Assembly (NCBI GenBank): GCA_007115705.1
Contig: QXEO01000546.1
Coordinates: 3,859,291-3,923,290 of the forward strand
Source of the DNA: Dactylis glomerata
Taxonomy: Eukaryota > Streptophyta > Magnoliopsida > Poales > Poaceae
Length of the DNA: 64,000 nt
Direction of reading: 5' to 3'
The notes beneath the pieces were generated by a model. It saw only the letters and a program-made list of their open reading frames with translations. It searched no databases and was not told the DNA's origin. The position numbers and the translations under genes were made by a program. Of this stretch, positions 22,846-36,000 are shown piece by piece. Numbering within the stretch: position 1 is the first letter of the stretch; each line of letters starts with the position of its first letter.

Positions 22846-25665
22846 AATAGCACACAATGAATATACATGCATACACAAGTCTCAACATTTCATGCACTCC
22901 ATACCACACAATCAAAGAGTATTAGAAGCAAACAAGTTTAGAAAACAAAACAAGATTTTATAGGTTTTAGTTATTAAGTTAATCCTATTAGAATCTAGGG
23001 TTTTTCAAATAAGCAATTACCACATCAAATCATTCCCAACAAGCATGCAGGTGGTCTCATGGACCAAATGACACACTTAGTAAACTTACAGGTTGACAAC
23101 AATCTTAAGAATCAAACAAAGTTGGATTTGCACAAAAACAGCATGTGGTTTAATTCCTATGAATTAAACAATAGGAAATAACATTAGAATACCATAATAA
23201 ATCTCAAATATTCTCTGAGCCTCAGAAAAATATGAACTAAAATGTTCTGGAAAGCTCTTCTAGAGCACAATCCAAGGAAATTGGATTCACATCAAAATTT
23301 CTATTCTACTGCAGATGGTAATTTCTCTAAGATTAAATACACAAATAACCATATTAATTACTAGTACAAAAATAAAGATCCTAAAATACTAAATGCAGTT
23401 GGCCAAGCAACCTAACACATCAAGCTATCACTAAAAATTGGATCTACTCATTTTCAGTGTATAAAACTCAAGATATAAAAATAAACTTGCAAAGTGATCT
23501 AATTAACTTCACAATTTACCATTTAATTTACAGAGGGTCTACAAACATGGGACCTATGCCATATGAAAGATATTACAGCAATCTACACATAGAAATTTGA
23601 ATCACCCAATTTGCACACACAGAGAATATTCTATGAATTTTACAAGTTCATAGATCTAAACAAATTTAAAACAGATTTCTAAAAAAAAGAGATCCGGGCC
23701 GGATCTGACTGAGCCAGGCCGCAAAGCGATAGGCCGGCCTAGATCCGACGTGGCGCGGCGGGAATGGCGATTTTGAATGGCTAACTGGTGGGCCAGGCTA
23801 GTCAGCGGCCCAGGGTACCGAATCGGTATGGGGCAACAAGCGTCATTCGATCAAGTGAAGATCGACGACCTCGGTTCGTCATCTCCGCGACAAAGGGGTT
23901 AGGGTGACGGTGAGGCTAGGGTTTACTGTGAGGGTGCGGTGCTCATCGGCGATGATCGGACAGCATGGATCAGTGGCGGAGTGTTGGAGATGCACGGAGA
24001 CATCGTCGGATAGGTGAACAGGACCGCAACTTTGCTTTAACTCGCCGCCATCGTTCCCAGGTGCTCCGGCGAGGTCAATGATGGCGTCGGCTACCGGTGG
24101 ATCTAGGTCACAAAAAGTATAGCGTTAGACATAGGAGAGATCTGGGAAGCCAGTAGGAAAGAGAAGAGAGGGCAGCGGTGATGAAATCCGACGACAACCT
24201 TCCCCTTCTTCCTCAGCTTCGGCGATTCTCCAGCGAGCTTGTTAGGGCTTGGTAAGGTGAGCGAGAGCGTGGGATGCAGCAGGGAGAGCTCACAGAGGAG
24301 AGGGGATGCGGAGAGGGGGCAAATGATGAGCAGAGAGGGCGAGGAGAGGGGTGCCAGGGCTTTATATGCTCGCGGTGATCTCGGTTTAGAGTAGACTTGC
24401 TGGAAACGATTCGTCGACCGGGGTGGCTCACTGGGGACGGCGTCGTGGACTGAGTCCAGTGATGCAAGCGTGGAGCTCAGGTGTGTGCTGCATCGGCCGG
24501 GGCTAGGTCGGTTTCAGTTCAGGTGCGCACGGTTTCGGTCACGGGCAGGACACGTCGAGGCATAGGCGAGCTAGGCGTGTGTGTCGCGTGAGTGAGTGCT
24601 CGATGCCGTGCAGAACGGTGCAAAGCGCGAGTGAAATTGACGTGCACACGCTCGGGGACGCATTGCACGCTCTTGGTGTCCATGGCGCGTGCATGACCAG
24701 GTCAGAGCGAGGGCTGTGGCGGGACCTACGGCTGGTCGAGGCGGCTGGCCGTGATTGGGCGGTGTCGACGGTGGCTAGAGGGTGCTGATGGCAAGGCAGC
24801 AACGGCTGGCTTGCCATTGAAGCCTCAGTCTCCACGGGTGTGCGCACGGTCAGCGTCGACGAGAGAGAGGGAGAAGGTGAGGTGCAGGGGGCTTGGTGGC
24901 TGGCGAGTGGGGTCGTGGGGCTCATCTTGGGTGGTAGCTCATCGCCGATTGGGGGTCTGGGGTGGAGAGGGTGAGAGAGAGGGAGTAGGGCAATCTTTGC
25001 AAGATTTCCTCGGGTCCCACCCCTCCCTTGAGTCCACTAGCTACAGGAAAAGAAGAATAAGAGAGGAAGAGAGAAGGGTGGCCGGCTAGGGTGATCTCCT
25101 GGTCAGTTTGCAAAGAGAGAGGGAAGAAAAGAGAAGAGAAGAAGAAGAAATGGGGAGTTTGGCCGAAATTTGATTGAATTTTGAAAAGTTCAAAGTTTGG
25201 TCCAAGTGGTGGTGATGATTGGCTAAGAAGTGATTTTTAAATAGTAGAAATCCATCTACCAAGTTTCAGAATTTTTGAACAAGTGGAGGTGGGGTTTTGG
25301 TGATGTTCTTATTTTCAAATAGTGGTTCAAAAATAAAAGAGAAAGAAATTCTAATAGAGTGTGATCAAACAAAGAAGTCTAGCTAAGGTTTTTGTTTTAC
25401 CTAAGCAAGCATCAAGATCAAGAATTCAGCATAAGATCATAGCACCAACTAGAATTCAAGAATAAGGGTGTTTGTTGTGTTGAAAATAAAATCAAGCAAA
25501 AATAAATAAGCACACACATGCACTCACATAAAATCATGCATACACACACATGAAATCATACATGCTAGCACTCAAGCACATATATGAATAATTTTTTTTA
25601 ATTTACCCCAAAAATAAAGTGTCAAACTTTGGTCTAAAAAGGTTTACAAAAAGTGGGATGTTAAA

Positions 25666-25945
25666 CCTACCGGGCGGCCTAGTTGCTAGAAGCCCATGGC
25701 GGATACTGGATGCAGGAGCTCATGGCGAATCCGGAGACAGACCCATGGCAGGTTGCCTTGTAGTACACGCATAGGACTTAGTCTAGGACTCCATATTGTA
25801 TCCGCTCTGGTACCATCGTGATGCCCACGCTGGGAGCCTTTATAAGCCGGCGTGGAGGAGCCCTTGAGGCACAATCTTAGACTTATGGCCAATCGCATAG
25901 CGAAATAGCCAACCTCATCATTGTAACCGAGCACTTGTTGCCATA
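25666..25945. other. Unassigned 280 bp between two retrotransposons
   Basis: This lies between the chromovirus I 5' LTR and the truncated start of the LARD. No ORF or repeat is recognised. It may be the host sequence or an older element into which chromovirus I inserted (putative TSD CCTAC at 25666-25670 cannot be tested). Confidence 0.5.
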
Positions 25946-28900
25946 TATAGGCATGTGGCCTAACCTATTCAAAAACCCATCAAGTAATATATTTTTCCAG
26001 TAGATCATTTTCATTCTATATTTCCAATAAAACCTATTTTGATGATTTCCTCTCAATCCTAAAATCCTAACCCTAATGGCTTACCATAAGACATTAGGAG
26101 CTCTTCTTGAGGAACTTTGGCACTAATCAATTTAGCCCATTAGAACACCCTTGAGGTTATAGGAACCATCCCCATCCAACCCTAAGAGGTTCCTCTCCAT
26201 TTTCGAAAAATATTTTCTTGCAGACATTTCATCAAACACCTAGAGTGCAGACTATCTTCGTGTCTGTTAACAGATTCAATTTTCCAACACTTGTATTAAG
26301 CTCATCTATTCTATCCATGACAATGTACCTTTCTAGAACTCATATGTGGCATGTGTTCTTCCATTCTTTCCATTCCCACTTAGTCATTTGAGGCTATCTT
26401 CTAATTGTTTCAATCTTGTTTCTAAGGCTAATCAAATCACTGACCATTTGGCTATTATCAGATACACTTTTGCTCCCACTCTTAAATTTCGAAATTAATT
26501 GTTCAGAGACCATCCCATGACCTATTCCTCTTCCTTTTGGTGTTCTCTAACTATCTATGCACTTGTTAGTGCATTTTGAAGCATGCCACCTATTTATGTG
26601 ACTAGGTTTTGAACCCTAGTCAGAAATGATTTCTCTTTTTCTAGATTTCCTTGACCCTCTTGGTAACTTGTCAGCACTCATCATAAAATTTCTCCTTAAA
26701 TTCATTCCTCTCTACTAGCATTTTGAAAGGTTATTCATGCATACAATCATCCCCTCTCCATAAAAAATAATCACTTTCCTTATCTCACCTTTCCTATTAA
26801 CCAAAATGCATGGGAATGTCAATTATGTCATTCTTGCATACTTTCTCATCAAATAAAATTTGATGAAACTCCACCATGCTCTCATATGAATTTAGAATCA
26901 TATAAACCCAAAACCCTAGTTGTTCATCTTCAAAATTTTCAAAATCTTGTCTCAAGTAGAATAGGGCAAATCCTCACATCTCAATTTTTTTGGTGATCTT
27001 GCCTAACACCAAATAAACTCTTCCAACTTGGCAACATTGTTAGTCTCATCAAATCACACTCACTTAATCCATTGTGCATAACTTTGTATGGTGCAATATG
27101 GGACTATCCCAAAAATCAAGAATCACATCATGCATGCATTCATCACCATCTCAATCCCTAACTAATTCAAATTTATTTGAAATACCACCAAACCATCCCA
27201 CTAATCACTCTAGCACCACCACCACCCTCTGGTCGAATTCTACTGTAGCAGCACCCTCTCCCCTTGTCTTTTAGTGGTTGGAAAGGAGGAGGAGGATGAG
27301 GATCCATGCAAATCTTTAGCCAATTTAAATAAGTTGCTGCAGCCTCACCCCTAGTTCCTGCTCGAGCAAGCCACCTCCTAGACCCCTCTCACACTCTCCA
27401 CCGCCCCTCTCCCCCAACCAATGCGCTCCTCTGGACCCCACATGCCTCAAACCGACCTACACCACTTTCCCTCTAGTTATAAGGCATCCGAGCACCACAG
27501 CCCCTCTCGGACCCCTCATTACACTTCTGCAACTCTACCTAGCCACGCTCAGATCTCCTGCGCTGCCCCTTGCTCTATACTGGTCAGGAGAGGGAGAGAA
27601 CCTCCTCACGATCTGTGAGGAAGAAGAAGACATTGTCGTCGTTCTAATCACTCATTTTCCTCCCTTTCAGCATGCTTGCGCCCCTCTCCTCGATACCAAC
27701 CTAACCTGCCCTTTTCTTTTGACCCAGGAACGCCAGAACATCGGCCCCTCGAGCCACCGTGGTAGCTCTCTTATTCATTGGCGCACAGATGCGTATCCCG
27801 TCGTCCCAGCCGGCCATCGTGCACCTTGTTGAGTTTGCCGTCGTCCGCGGCATCACTCCGCCACCTCTCCGTCGACCGAGAAACCCTCTAGGTGAGCCCC
27901 TGTTGCCTCCTGACCTAGCTAGGGTTTCCGCCTTCTGTTCCTGACAGCTAGAGGAAGGAGATGATGGACTGCCGTCGATCTCACTTTAATCCGATGGCCC
28001 CCGATCCCGCATACCCTTTCGGTGTCCAGCGCCGCTGACCGGCGGGCCTAGCCGGTCAATTATTTAAACCAGCCTCCCACCTGTGCCTGTGCATGGGATG
28101 GGCTAGCCCAGTGCAGATCCACCGCGGTCTGCCAGATCTCGGCCCATTTCTTTTTTTCTAGAAAACTGTTAGATTTTGAGCTAGATCCGAAACTAGTAAA
28201 ATTCATAGAAAAATAATTACGAATTCAAATGACCTAATTCAAATTTCTATGGATTCCTTGTTGAAAAACCTACCCAATGGTGCTAGCCCCATGGCAAACA
28301 AGTCCTTGTAGGTTTACTCATGTTTATATTAGTAGATCTGACCTCTTTGGATTCAAAAATCCAAATATCGAGTTCTCCAAATTTACATGTTGTATATCCA
28401 ATTTTCATAGATGCTATGAGATTCTAGCTTGCATGTCTCACTGGTTTTGGTATTTTAGTAACTGTAGTTTTGCAGTAGTAATTAATATAGCAAATAGTTT
28501 AATTGTCTTAGTTAGTTTCTCATTTGCAGTAGGATAGAAATTTTTGAGTGAATCCAACTTCTTTGGATTTTGTTCTGGAAGAGCTTTCCAGAACACTTTA
28601 GTTCATATTTTTCTGATACTCTGAGAATATCTGAGAATTATTTTAGTGTTCTAGTGATATTTCCTATTGTTTAATTCATAAAAATTAAACCCTAACTTGT
28701 TTTGGGATGAAACCAACTTTGTTGACATCATAAGATTGTTGTCTACCTTCAAGTGTGTTGAGTGTGTTGTTTGATCCATTTGAACACCTGCATGCTTGGT
28801 TGAAGTGAAATAGTGTTGTATTGCGCTATTTAAGAAACCCTAGTTTCTAATAGGAAATTAACTTGTTAATTAAAAACCTTTAAAATCTTGTCTTGTTTTC

Positions 28901-28946
28901 TAAACATGTTTGTTTCTGATACTCCTTGATTGTATGGTATTGAGTG

Positions 28947-29285
28947 ATGGAATGCTGGTGGCTTGTGCATGCATGTATATTTATTTGTGTTATTACCTTT
29001 CCGGCGATAGAATCGAACGAGGAGTGTACCGAGGAGGGAGAAGTCTTTGAGTACCAGGAGGAAGAAGACCAGGGACTAGCCAACCAAGGCAAGCCATCTA
29101 AACTTGATGCATATCTGAATCCTATTTTCATACTTTGCATGTTTCATAAAGGTTTATTAAATTGCATGTTTTATATTGCTATAGCTCTTGTAGCAATTAT
29201 ATTGTTGGCTCAAGCTCCACAAGCCAAATTGTTATCATCCTTCGAGATGACCCCTTTGAACACCTATTATTTACCCTTGCAGTAG
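28947..29285 (+). other. LTR-internal ORF with conserved acidic core (LARD 5' copy)
   Basis: A 112-codon frame from ATG 28947. The N-terminus is hydrophobic, then comes the acidic core at 29007-29072 (IESNEECTEEGEVFEY plus QEEED), then a hydrophobic stretch rich in Ile, Leu and Ala. It lies in U3, upstream of the TATA box at 29601-29608. Only the core is conserved with chromovirus I; the ends of the frame are not. Confidence 0.55.
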
Positions 29286-29600
29286 TGGCTTGTTGCTTAT
29301 CAGCAGAGCCTTTGGGAAACTTCTAGTGGAGCCAAAACTCTCGGATTGGGAACACTCAAAGAAAGTTTCGAAAATGTTTTCGAAAACCTTGGAGTAGTAT
29401 CTACTCCACTGAAATGTTTACAAAATGGTTTTTGCACAAATGGAGATGATCATGGAGGATAAAGGAGTTGGTGGTTTTCAAATGACATTGGTGATCACTA
29501 AGTGCTCGCTCAGAACAATTAACCCGTGCAACCACATTACCGCGGTATGGGATGGGGCTTAGTCCGAAGTTTGTCTATTTTAGCGCGGGGAGCCTCACAA

Positions 29601-29608
29601 CTATATAA
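29601..29608 (+). promoter_or_regulatory. TATA box of LARD 5' LTR
   Basis: CTATATAAGGG, identical in the 3' LTR (37318-37325) and in the chromovirus I LTRs. Confidence 0.68.
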
Positions 29609-30784
29609 GGGTTCGTGGTGCCTGGAAAATGGTACGCGACACCCTTAAATCCGGGTTGACGCCTATTGAGGGTCATCACATTACAACGGCATATCCCGAG
29701 CCACCGGAAGACACTTGGGTTCTCCCGCCGTGGCGCCGGAGTTACGCTCTGGAGGAGGTACAGCCGGGGCATGCCAGGGAGGTAAACTCCACAGGGTAGG
29801 CACCCATACTAGGTGGATAGATGGAAGGCTCTGTTTGATTATCCGAACCCCGCATACTTGCGTATGACGGTCCGTGGTGGTATCCTGGCGGATTTATCGA
29901 ATCTTGTGGGTAAAGTGTACAACCTCTGCATAGTGTAAATCTATTCGAATAGTTGAGTCCTCGGTGATGGACGGTTGGGACAACCGTTACTTAGCCCAAT
30001 GTCAGTTTTGTTTTCAAAAGATGTTTTCGGAAAAATGGAGAAAAGTGTCGGGCGGAGTACTCAGAGGGTACTGTCGTGGCACGGCTATGGTTCAGAGTAC
30101 TTGCAGGGTACTGCCGAAGAAATGAGGTGGTCATGTGAGATTGACCTGGATTTATAAAGGAAGGTGGTCATGTTTGATTGACCACCGGCTCTCTTGAAAA
30201 GCAAATGAGTTCCCCCTTTCCTAGAGATTTTACTAAAAAGGTTTTCTAAAAGTTTTCTTTAATTAGGTTATAGAAATGTCATAAGACATGCTATACCGAC
30301 ATGAGAAATTGACTAGTTAGGATAAACTAGACTAGAGCCCTTCACCTTGCTATAGCCAAATTGCATGTAAACACTTCCTCTTAGATGGTTTGCGAGTACA
30401 ATTCCAAAATGTACTCACGGCTTTGTCCCTGGCTATTAACTTGGTCAGATTAAGGTGAAGATTATGATGATGATGATGATGATGAGGAGTTCGACGACGC
30501 CAGTGCAAACTAGGATCCGTCTCCCGGTGAGTCGCCTGTAGGGTAGAGGCATGACACGGGCTTCCAACGCTACCCTTGTATCCGCTGCAATGCTTAGAGA
30601 ACTTGCCCTGCGTGGCATTTGAATTTGGCCAAGTGGCCATGTAAGACTATTTGAACTCGTTATGTAATGGATGATGTACTCTGTAATGCCAACTCTGTTA
30701 TGTGGATTCACAACGGTCTTCCTGGGATCGTGAATTGTATGCATAACGGGAATCCCGGGTGGTAAGCCAGGGTCCCCACAGAGT

Positions 30785-30796
30785 TGGTATCAGAGC
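30785..30796 (+). other. Primer-binding site (tRNA-iMet), LARD
   Basis: TGGTATCAGAGC starts 4 bp after the LTR end. Confidence 0.93.
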
Positions 30797-33064
30797 CATC
30801 CTGACTGTAGGAGACCTTAGTTAGCATGGGTGTTAGTTAGGAAAGTACTTTTTGGGTAAACCTAATTGCAAACTTATTTCTTCAGATAGCCAATAGTATG
30901 GATTTTTCCTTACTTATCCTTTTCAAAACTTCTAATCTTACCTCTCTAATTTTTCAAGGATTTTAAAGATTTTGCTATCTCGTCTCATCCTCTTCAAATT
31001 CTAAATACTGGACGACTGTTCCCAATTAGACCTAAAGCTTAGTAGCACAAGATGGAGCAGATATTCAGAAGGATGTCTTCAAATCTCGCCAACTTCAAAG
31101 AAAGAAGAGTGTTGACAAATATTTTGCCTTTGGTTGACACCAAAGGCTCTGTCAAGGAACTGACTTTGTTCCTCCCTGGACGCGCACCTTTACAGTCATC
31201 AAGGATCAAGTCCTTAGTTGCTTGACTAGAAATTTTTAGGTCTGGAACGAGACATTGTCGCATATGAAGGACTTTAGCAACCTTTTCGAAGACCTCACTT
31301 CTGTGTGATGTGAGCAAGGAGCCCTACAAACCTGCACTTCCATATCAGCATTGATATCTCATCAGCATCTATCCAGCTACATCAACAACTATGACCAACC
31401 ATGACCCTAGGATGAATAGGATAAGCTCAATTGTTTTGGTTGAGCTACCCCCAAATACCGCGAGCATTAGGCGTTCTTGGTACATGAAGTACCTCATGTG
31501 CTTGACATGATTGTTTGTTGATTGCCTTGTGTGTTCGTGATATTGTTTGTAGTTACCTTGTGCTCTTCTTGAGTGAGTATTGTTGACTTCTGCTTGTGCC
31601 TGTTTTTGGCCTCTCGTCCTTAAAACCCCCTCTGGCGTGTAAAAACCCGAATAGGAAGTCTCTCTAAAATGAGTTTCCCTCTCATCCATTTATGTTAGCA
31701 TGAGTAGCATAGATAAGTTAAAACTAAAATGCTAAACTCTAATCTTGATAGTAGTGGAATATAACTCCTCCCGCAACACTTACCCAAGATCAGGCGCAAC
31801 AAGTTTTGCTATGTGTTCAAGCTCCATGAAGACCTCTCCATATCATCAAGGGAGCAGAAGATAGACCCGCTTGAACTACGGAAGATTCCTAGAAAACAAT
31901 GACTTCACTAACATAGTTTCCATTTTAAAAGGTAGTCCCGCTAACTTTGATGATACTCTCTTAACCCTTCCAGCACTGGCCAACCTTCTAACAAGCCAAC
32001 TAACATGGAGCATAGAAGTATCAAAGCCAAGCCTAACTTTCGAAGATCAACCCATTGTCACCACTTGAAGCCCAAAGACTCACGTGCTTGATCTCCACTG
32101 AGCACGTAGAAGAGTGAAGATTCTTCAAAATCGGGCCATCAATGTCGACTCCGCATTTAGGAGATACCAAGGGAGGTAGCAACGAGAAGAAGTGAAGACT
32201 TTTCTAACTAACTTGCTCGCTCGTTAAAAAATTTGACGGGTTTGAAACCAAAGCTGACTTATGCCACGGGTAGAGATCCGCATGAAGATATCTCGGAAGA
32301 TGAAGTCGACTCAAGGTATCCCAATATACCTCAATATCCTCAAGGCTACAAGTAGAAGGAGAAGCAAGAAGATCTTCCCTGGTCTCCACCAACCCGAAGA
32401 CAAGAAGAAAAAGATCATTGACTACTGGAAGACACACTATTGGTGGTGTGCCGCCACCTGAAGCAATCTCAGCTCACGCACAAGATGACCTAGAAGAATG
32501 GTTTCTATTAGGACTAACCTGCGCCTTGGTAGTTAGGAAGAGTAGAGGACTAAGTTGATAGATTTGACGTGCCTATCAAGATCGAAGCATAAATGCTCTT
32601 GTCTACCATCCTCAGAGGACTGCAAGCTCGAGATTAAAGGTCTCCTCCAACATCAAGCTTCAAGACGCAACACCGAGAATTGAAGACGCCATTAATCTAC
32701 ATGAAGGAAGCAACGACCCCAAGCCAACAAAAACTACCCGAGACACCTCGACTCTTCAAGACCTTAATTGCGAGCTGAAAACCTTCTAACTCTTGTAGGA
32801 TCTTTTTGTGCATACTAGGTAGTTTGACCCTACTAACCTTAAAAGTGTCCCAACAAGGTTTCGACAAGGTACTTTCGGCAATGTCAACTCTTCAGCTGTC
32901 AACTTCAGCAAATGAAGATGATCTACAACTTTGGCAAAATCAAGTCTTTGGCGCAACTCAAAGTATCATCGGTGAATTGGAAGAGCAATCATTGAAGCCT
33001 AACTCTAACATAGTCTCCACCACTCTAGTACTATGCTTAGGAATCTCGGGATGATATTCTGTTT
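30797..33064 (+). other. LARD internal region, non-coding
   Basis: 2.27 kb with only short frames, such as a 57-codon frame from about 31051. No gag, knuckle, protease, RT or integrase motif is seen on either strand. The region looks like a spacer, or a gag region decayed beyond recognition. Confidence 0.7.
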
Positions 33065-33076
33065 AAGGGGGGAAGA
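33065..33076 (+). other. Polypurine tract of LARD
   Basis: AAGGGGGGAAGA ends 2 bp before the TGCAACACC start of the 3' LTR and resembles the chromovirus I tract. Confidence 0.82.
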
Positions 33077-33078
33077 GC

Positions 33079-36000
33079 TGCAACACCCCAACTTTTCTAA
33101 CCATGTTTGAGTAGTATTTAGTGAGCCAAAAATGAGGGCCAACAAAAACTTTTTTGTGCTTAATCAGATTTACTGGAATCTATTGCATGTTTGCCTTGCT
33201 GCTGTGTAAATTGTGTTTGCGAGAGTGTAGTTTGAAGGATAAGTTTGTGGGCCAACTCAATCTTTGTGTTCTTGTGATCAGGCCACCTTTCGTGCTGCAA
33301 GCCTATTTCTCAAAATAAAGTATCTTGGCACCTCCTTTTATTTTCAAAAAGTTTTATTTTCAAAATAGGAGCCAAGACCTATCTTAAAACAAAAGCTTTA
33401 CCCAGACTGTGTATTTCTAAAAGTAAAGGGATATAGTGTTGTGATCCCACTATTTTATAAAACTACTATTGTATAAACCTTTGATAAGTGGTCTTTAAAA
33501 ATACCCTTGAGAAAACTTGATAAAGGAGGAGATTATGTCTCCATTTGTTTCTGAAAATATCTACCAGAGACTTACTCCTTTCTTTGGAACTCCTTCAAAC
33601 TTTCCCATGGCTTGATCACTATTTAACACTTGTTCAACCATTGCTTTTGGTGATGATAGATTACCTGCAAATGATTGACCTTGTGTAGTGAGTTGACTTT
33701 GTGTGACTTTGTTTGACATTGATGAGTGTTTGTGTGTAGTAATAATCTTCAGATAGGCATGTGGCCTAACCTATTCAAAAACCCATCAAGTAATATATTT
33801 TTCTAGTAGATCATTTTCATTCTATATTTCCAATAAAACCTATTTTGATGATTTCCTCTCAATCCTAAAACCCTAACCCTAATGGCTTACCATAAGACAT
33901 TAGGAGCTCTTCTTGAGGAACTTAGGCACTAATCAATTTAGCCCATTAGAACACCCCTGAGGTTATAGGAACCATCCCATCCAACCCTAAGAGGTTCCTC
34001 TCCATTTTCCAAAAATATTTTCTTGCAGACATTTCATCAAAACACCTGTAATAGATTCAATTTTCCAACACTTGTATTAAGCTCATCTATTCTATCCATG
34101 ACAATGTACCTTTCTAGAACTCATATGTGGCATGTGTTCTTCCATTCTTTCCATTACCACTTAGTCATTTGAGGCTATCTTCTAATTGTTTCAATCCTGT
34201 TTCTAAGGCTAATCAAATCACAGACCATTTGGCTATTATCACATGCACTTTTGATCCCACTCTAAAATTTCGAAATTAATTGTTCAGAGACCATCCCATG
34301 ACCTATTCCTCTTCCTTTTGGTGTTCTCTAACTATCTATGCACTTGTTGGTGCATTTTGAAGCATGCCACCTATTTATGTGACTAGGTTTTGAACCCTAG
34401 CCAAAACTGATTTCTCTTTTTCTAGATTTCCTTGACCCTCTTGGTAACTTGACAGCACTCATCATAAAATTTCTCCTTAAATTTATTCCTCTCTACTAGC
34501 ATTTGGAAAGGTTATTCATGCATACAATCATCCCCTCTCCATCAAAAATAATCACTTTCCTTATCTCACCTTTCCTATTAACCAAAATGCATGGGAATGT
34601 CAATTATGTCATTCTTGCATACTTTCTCATCAAATAAAATTTGATGAAACTCCACCATGCTCTCATATGAATTTACAATCATATAAACCCAAAACCCTAG
34701 TTGTTCATCATCAAAATTTTCAAAATCTTGTCTCAAGTAGAATAGGGCATATCCTCACATCTCAAATTTTTTGGTGATCTTGCCTAACACCAAATAAACT
34801 CTTCCAACTTGGCAACATTGTTAGTCTCATCAAATCACACTCACCTAATCCATTGTGCATGCCTTTGTATGGTGCAATATGGGACTATCCCAAAAATCAA
34901 GAATCACATCATGCATGCATTCATCACCATCTCAATCCCTAACTAATTCAAATTTATTTGAAATACCACCAAACCATCCCACTAATCACCCCAGCACCAC
35001 CACCACCCTCTGGTCGAATTCTACTGTAGCAGCACCCTCTCCCCTTGTCTTTTTGTGGTTGGAAAGGAGGAGGGTCCATGCAAATCTTTAGCCAATTTAA
35101 ATAAGTTGATGCAACCTCACCCCTAGTTCCTGCTCGAGCAAGCCACCTCCTAGACCCCTCTCACACTCTCCACCACCCCTCTCCCCCAACCGAAGCCCTC
35201 CTATGGACCCCACATGCTTAAAACCGACCTACACCACTTTCCCTCTGGTTATAAGGCATCCGAGCACCACAGCCCCTCTCGGACCCCTCATTACACTCCT
35301 GCAACTTTACCTAGCCACCCCCAGATCTCCTGCGCTACCCCTTGCTCTATACTGGTGAGGAGATGGAGAGAAACTCCTCACGATCTGCGAAGAAGAAGAA
35401 GACGCTACCGTTGTTCTAATCACTCATTTGCCTCCCTTTCTTCATGCCTACACCCCTCTCCTCTACACCAACCTAACCCGCCCTTATCTTTTGACCCAGG
35501 AACGCCAGAACATCGGCCCCTCGAGCCACCGTGGTAGCTCTCTTATTCACCGGCGTGCAGATGCGTATATCGTTGTCCCTGCCGGCCGTGCTGCACCTTG
35601 TTGAGTTCACCGTCGTCCACCGCATCGCTCTGCCACCTCTACGTCGACCGAGAAACCCTCTAGGTGAGCCCCTGTTGCCTCCCGACCTAGCTAGGGTTTC
35701 TGCCTTCTATTCTTGGCGGCCAGAGGAAGGAGATGATGGATAGCCGTCGATCTCACTTTAATCCGACGGCCCCCGATCCAGCATACCCTTTCGGTCTCCA
35801 GCGCCGCTAACCAGCGGGCCCAGCCGGTCAGTAATTTAAACCAGCCTCCCGCGTGTGCCCGCACATGGGATGGGCTAGCCCAGTGCAGATCCGCTGCGGT
35901 CTGCCAGATCTCAGCCCGTTTCATTTTTTTCTGGAAAATTGTTAGATTTTGAGCTAGATCCAAAACTAGTAAAATTCTTAGAAAAATAATTATGAACTCA

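Larger units (their letters stand above)
3251..25665 (-). mobile_element. Chromovirus I (Ty3/gypsy, Tekay/Del type), interrupted by element B
   Basis: Minus-strand order is 5' LTR (25665-21102), tRNA-Met primer site, extra ORF, gag, protease, RT, RNase H, integrase, chromodomain, polypurine tract and 3' LTR (6782-3251). The last roughly 1.03 kb of the 3' LTR is displaced beyond the left edge by element A. Without element B the internal part is about 5.95 kb, giving an original element of about 15 kb. At least eight premature stops, several frameshifts and a deletion in RT show it is not functional. Confidence 0.9.
21102..25665 (-). repeat. 5' LTR of chromovirus I
   Basis: About 4564 bp. The plus-strand left end is TGTGGGGACCCC. 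The right end is GGGATGTTAAA, where the expected terminal CA appears as AA at 25664-25665. It contains the TATA box at 22229-22236, the acidic segment at 22768-22833 and a GC-rich block at about 23690-25100. It shares its 3' 1.3 kb with the LARD LTRs. Confidence 0.92.
25946..30780 (+). repeat. 5' LTR of LARD (5'-truncated)
   Basis: Aligns with 33755-38492 and ends GGGTCCCCACA directly before the primer site. The part equivalent to 33079-33754 is missing. A GC-rich block lies at about 27350-28150, and a donor-like CTAG/GTGAGC at 27891-27897. Confidence 0.88.

Noticed and set aside
30464..30492. GAT trinucleotide microsatellite in the LARD 5' LTR
   Set aside because: It is an ordinary slippage tract, shorter in the 3' LTR copy (about 38184-38202), with no further structure.
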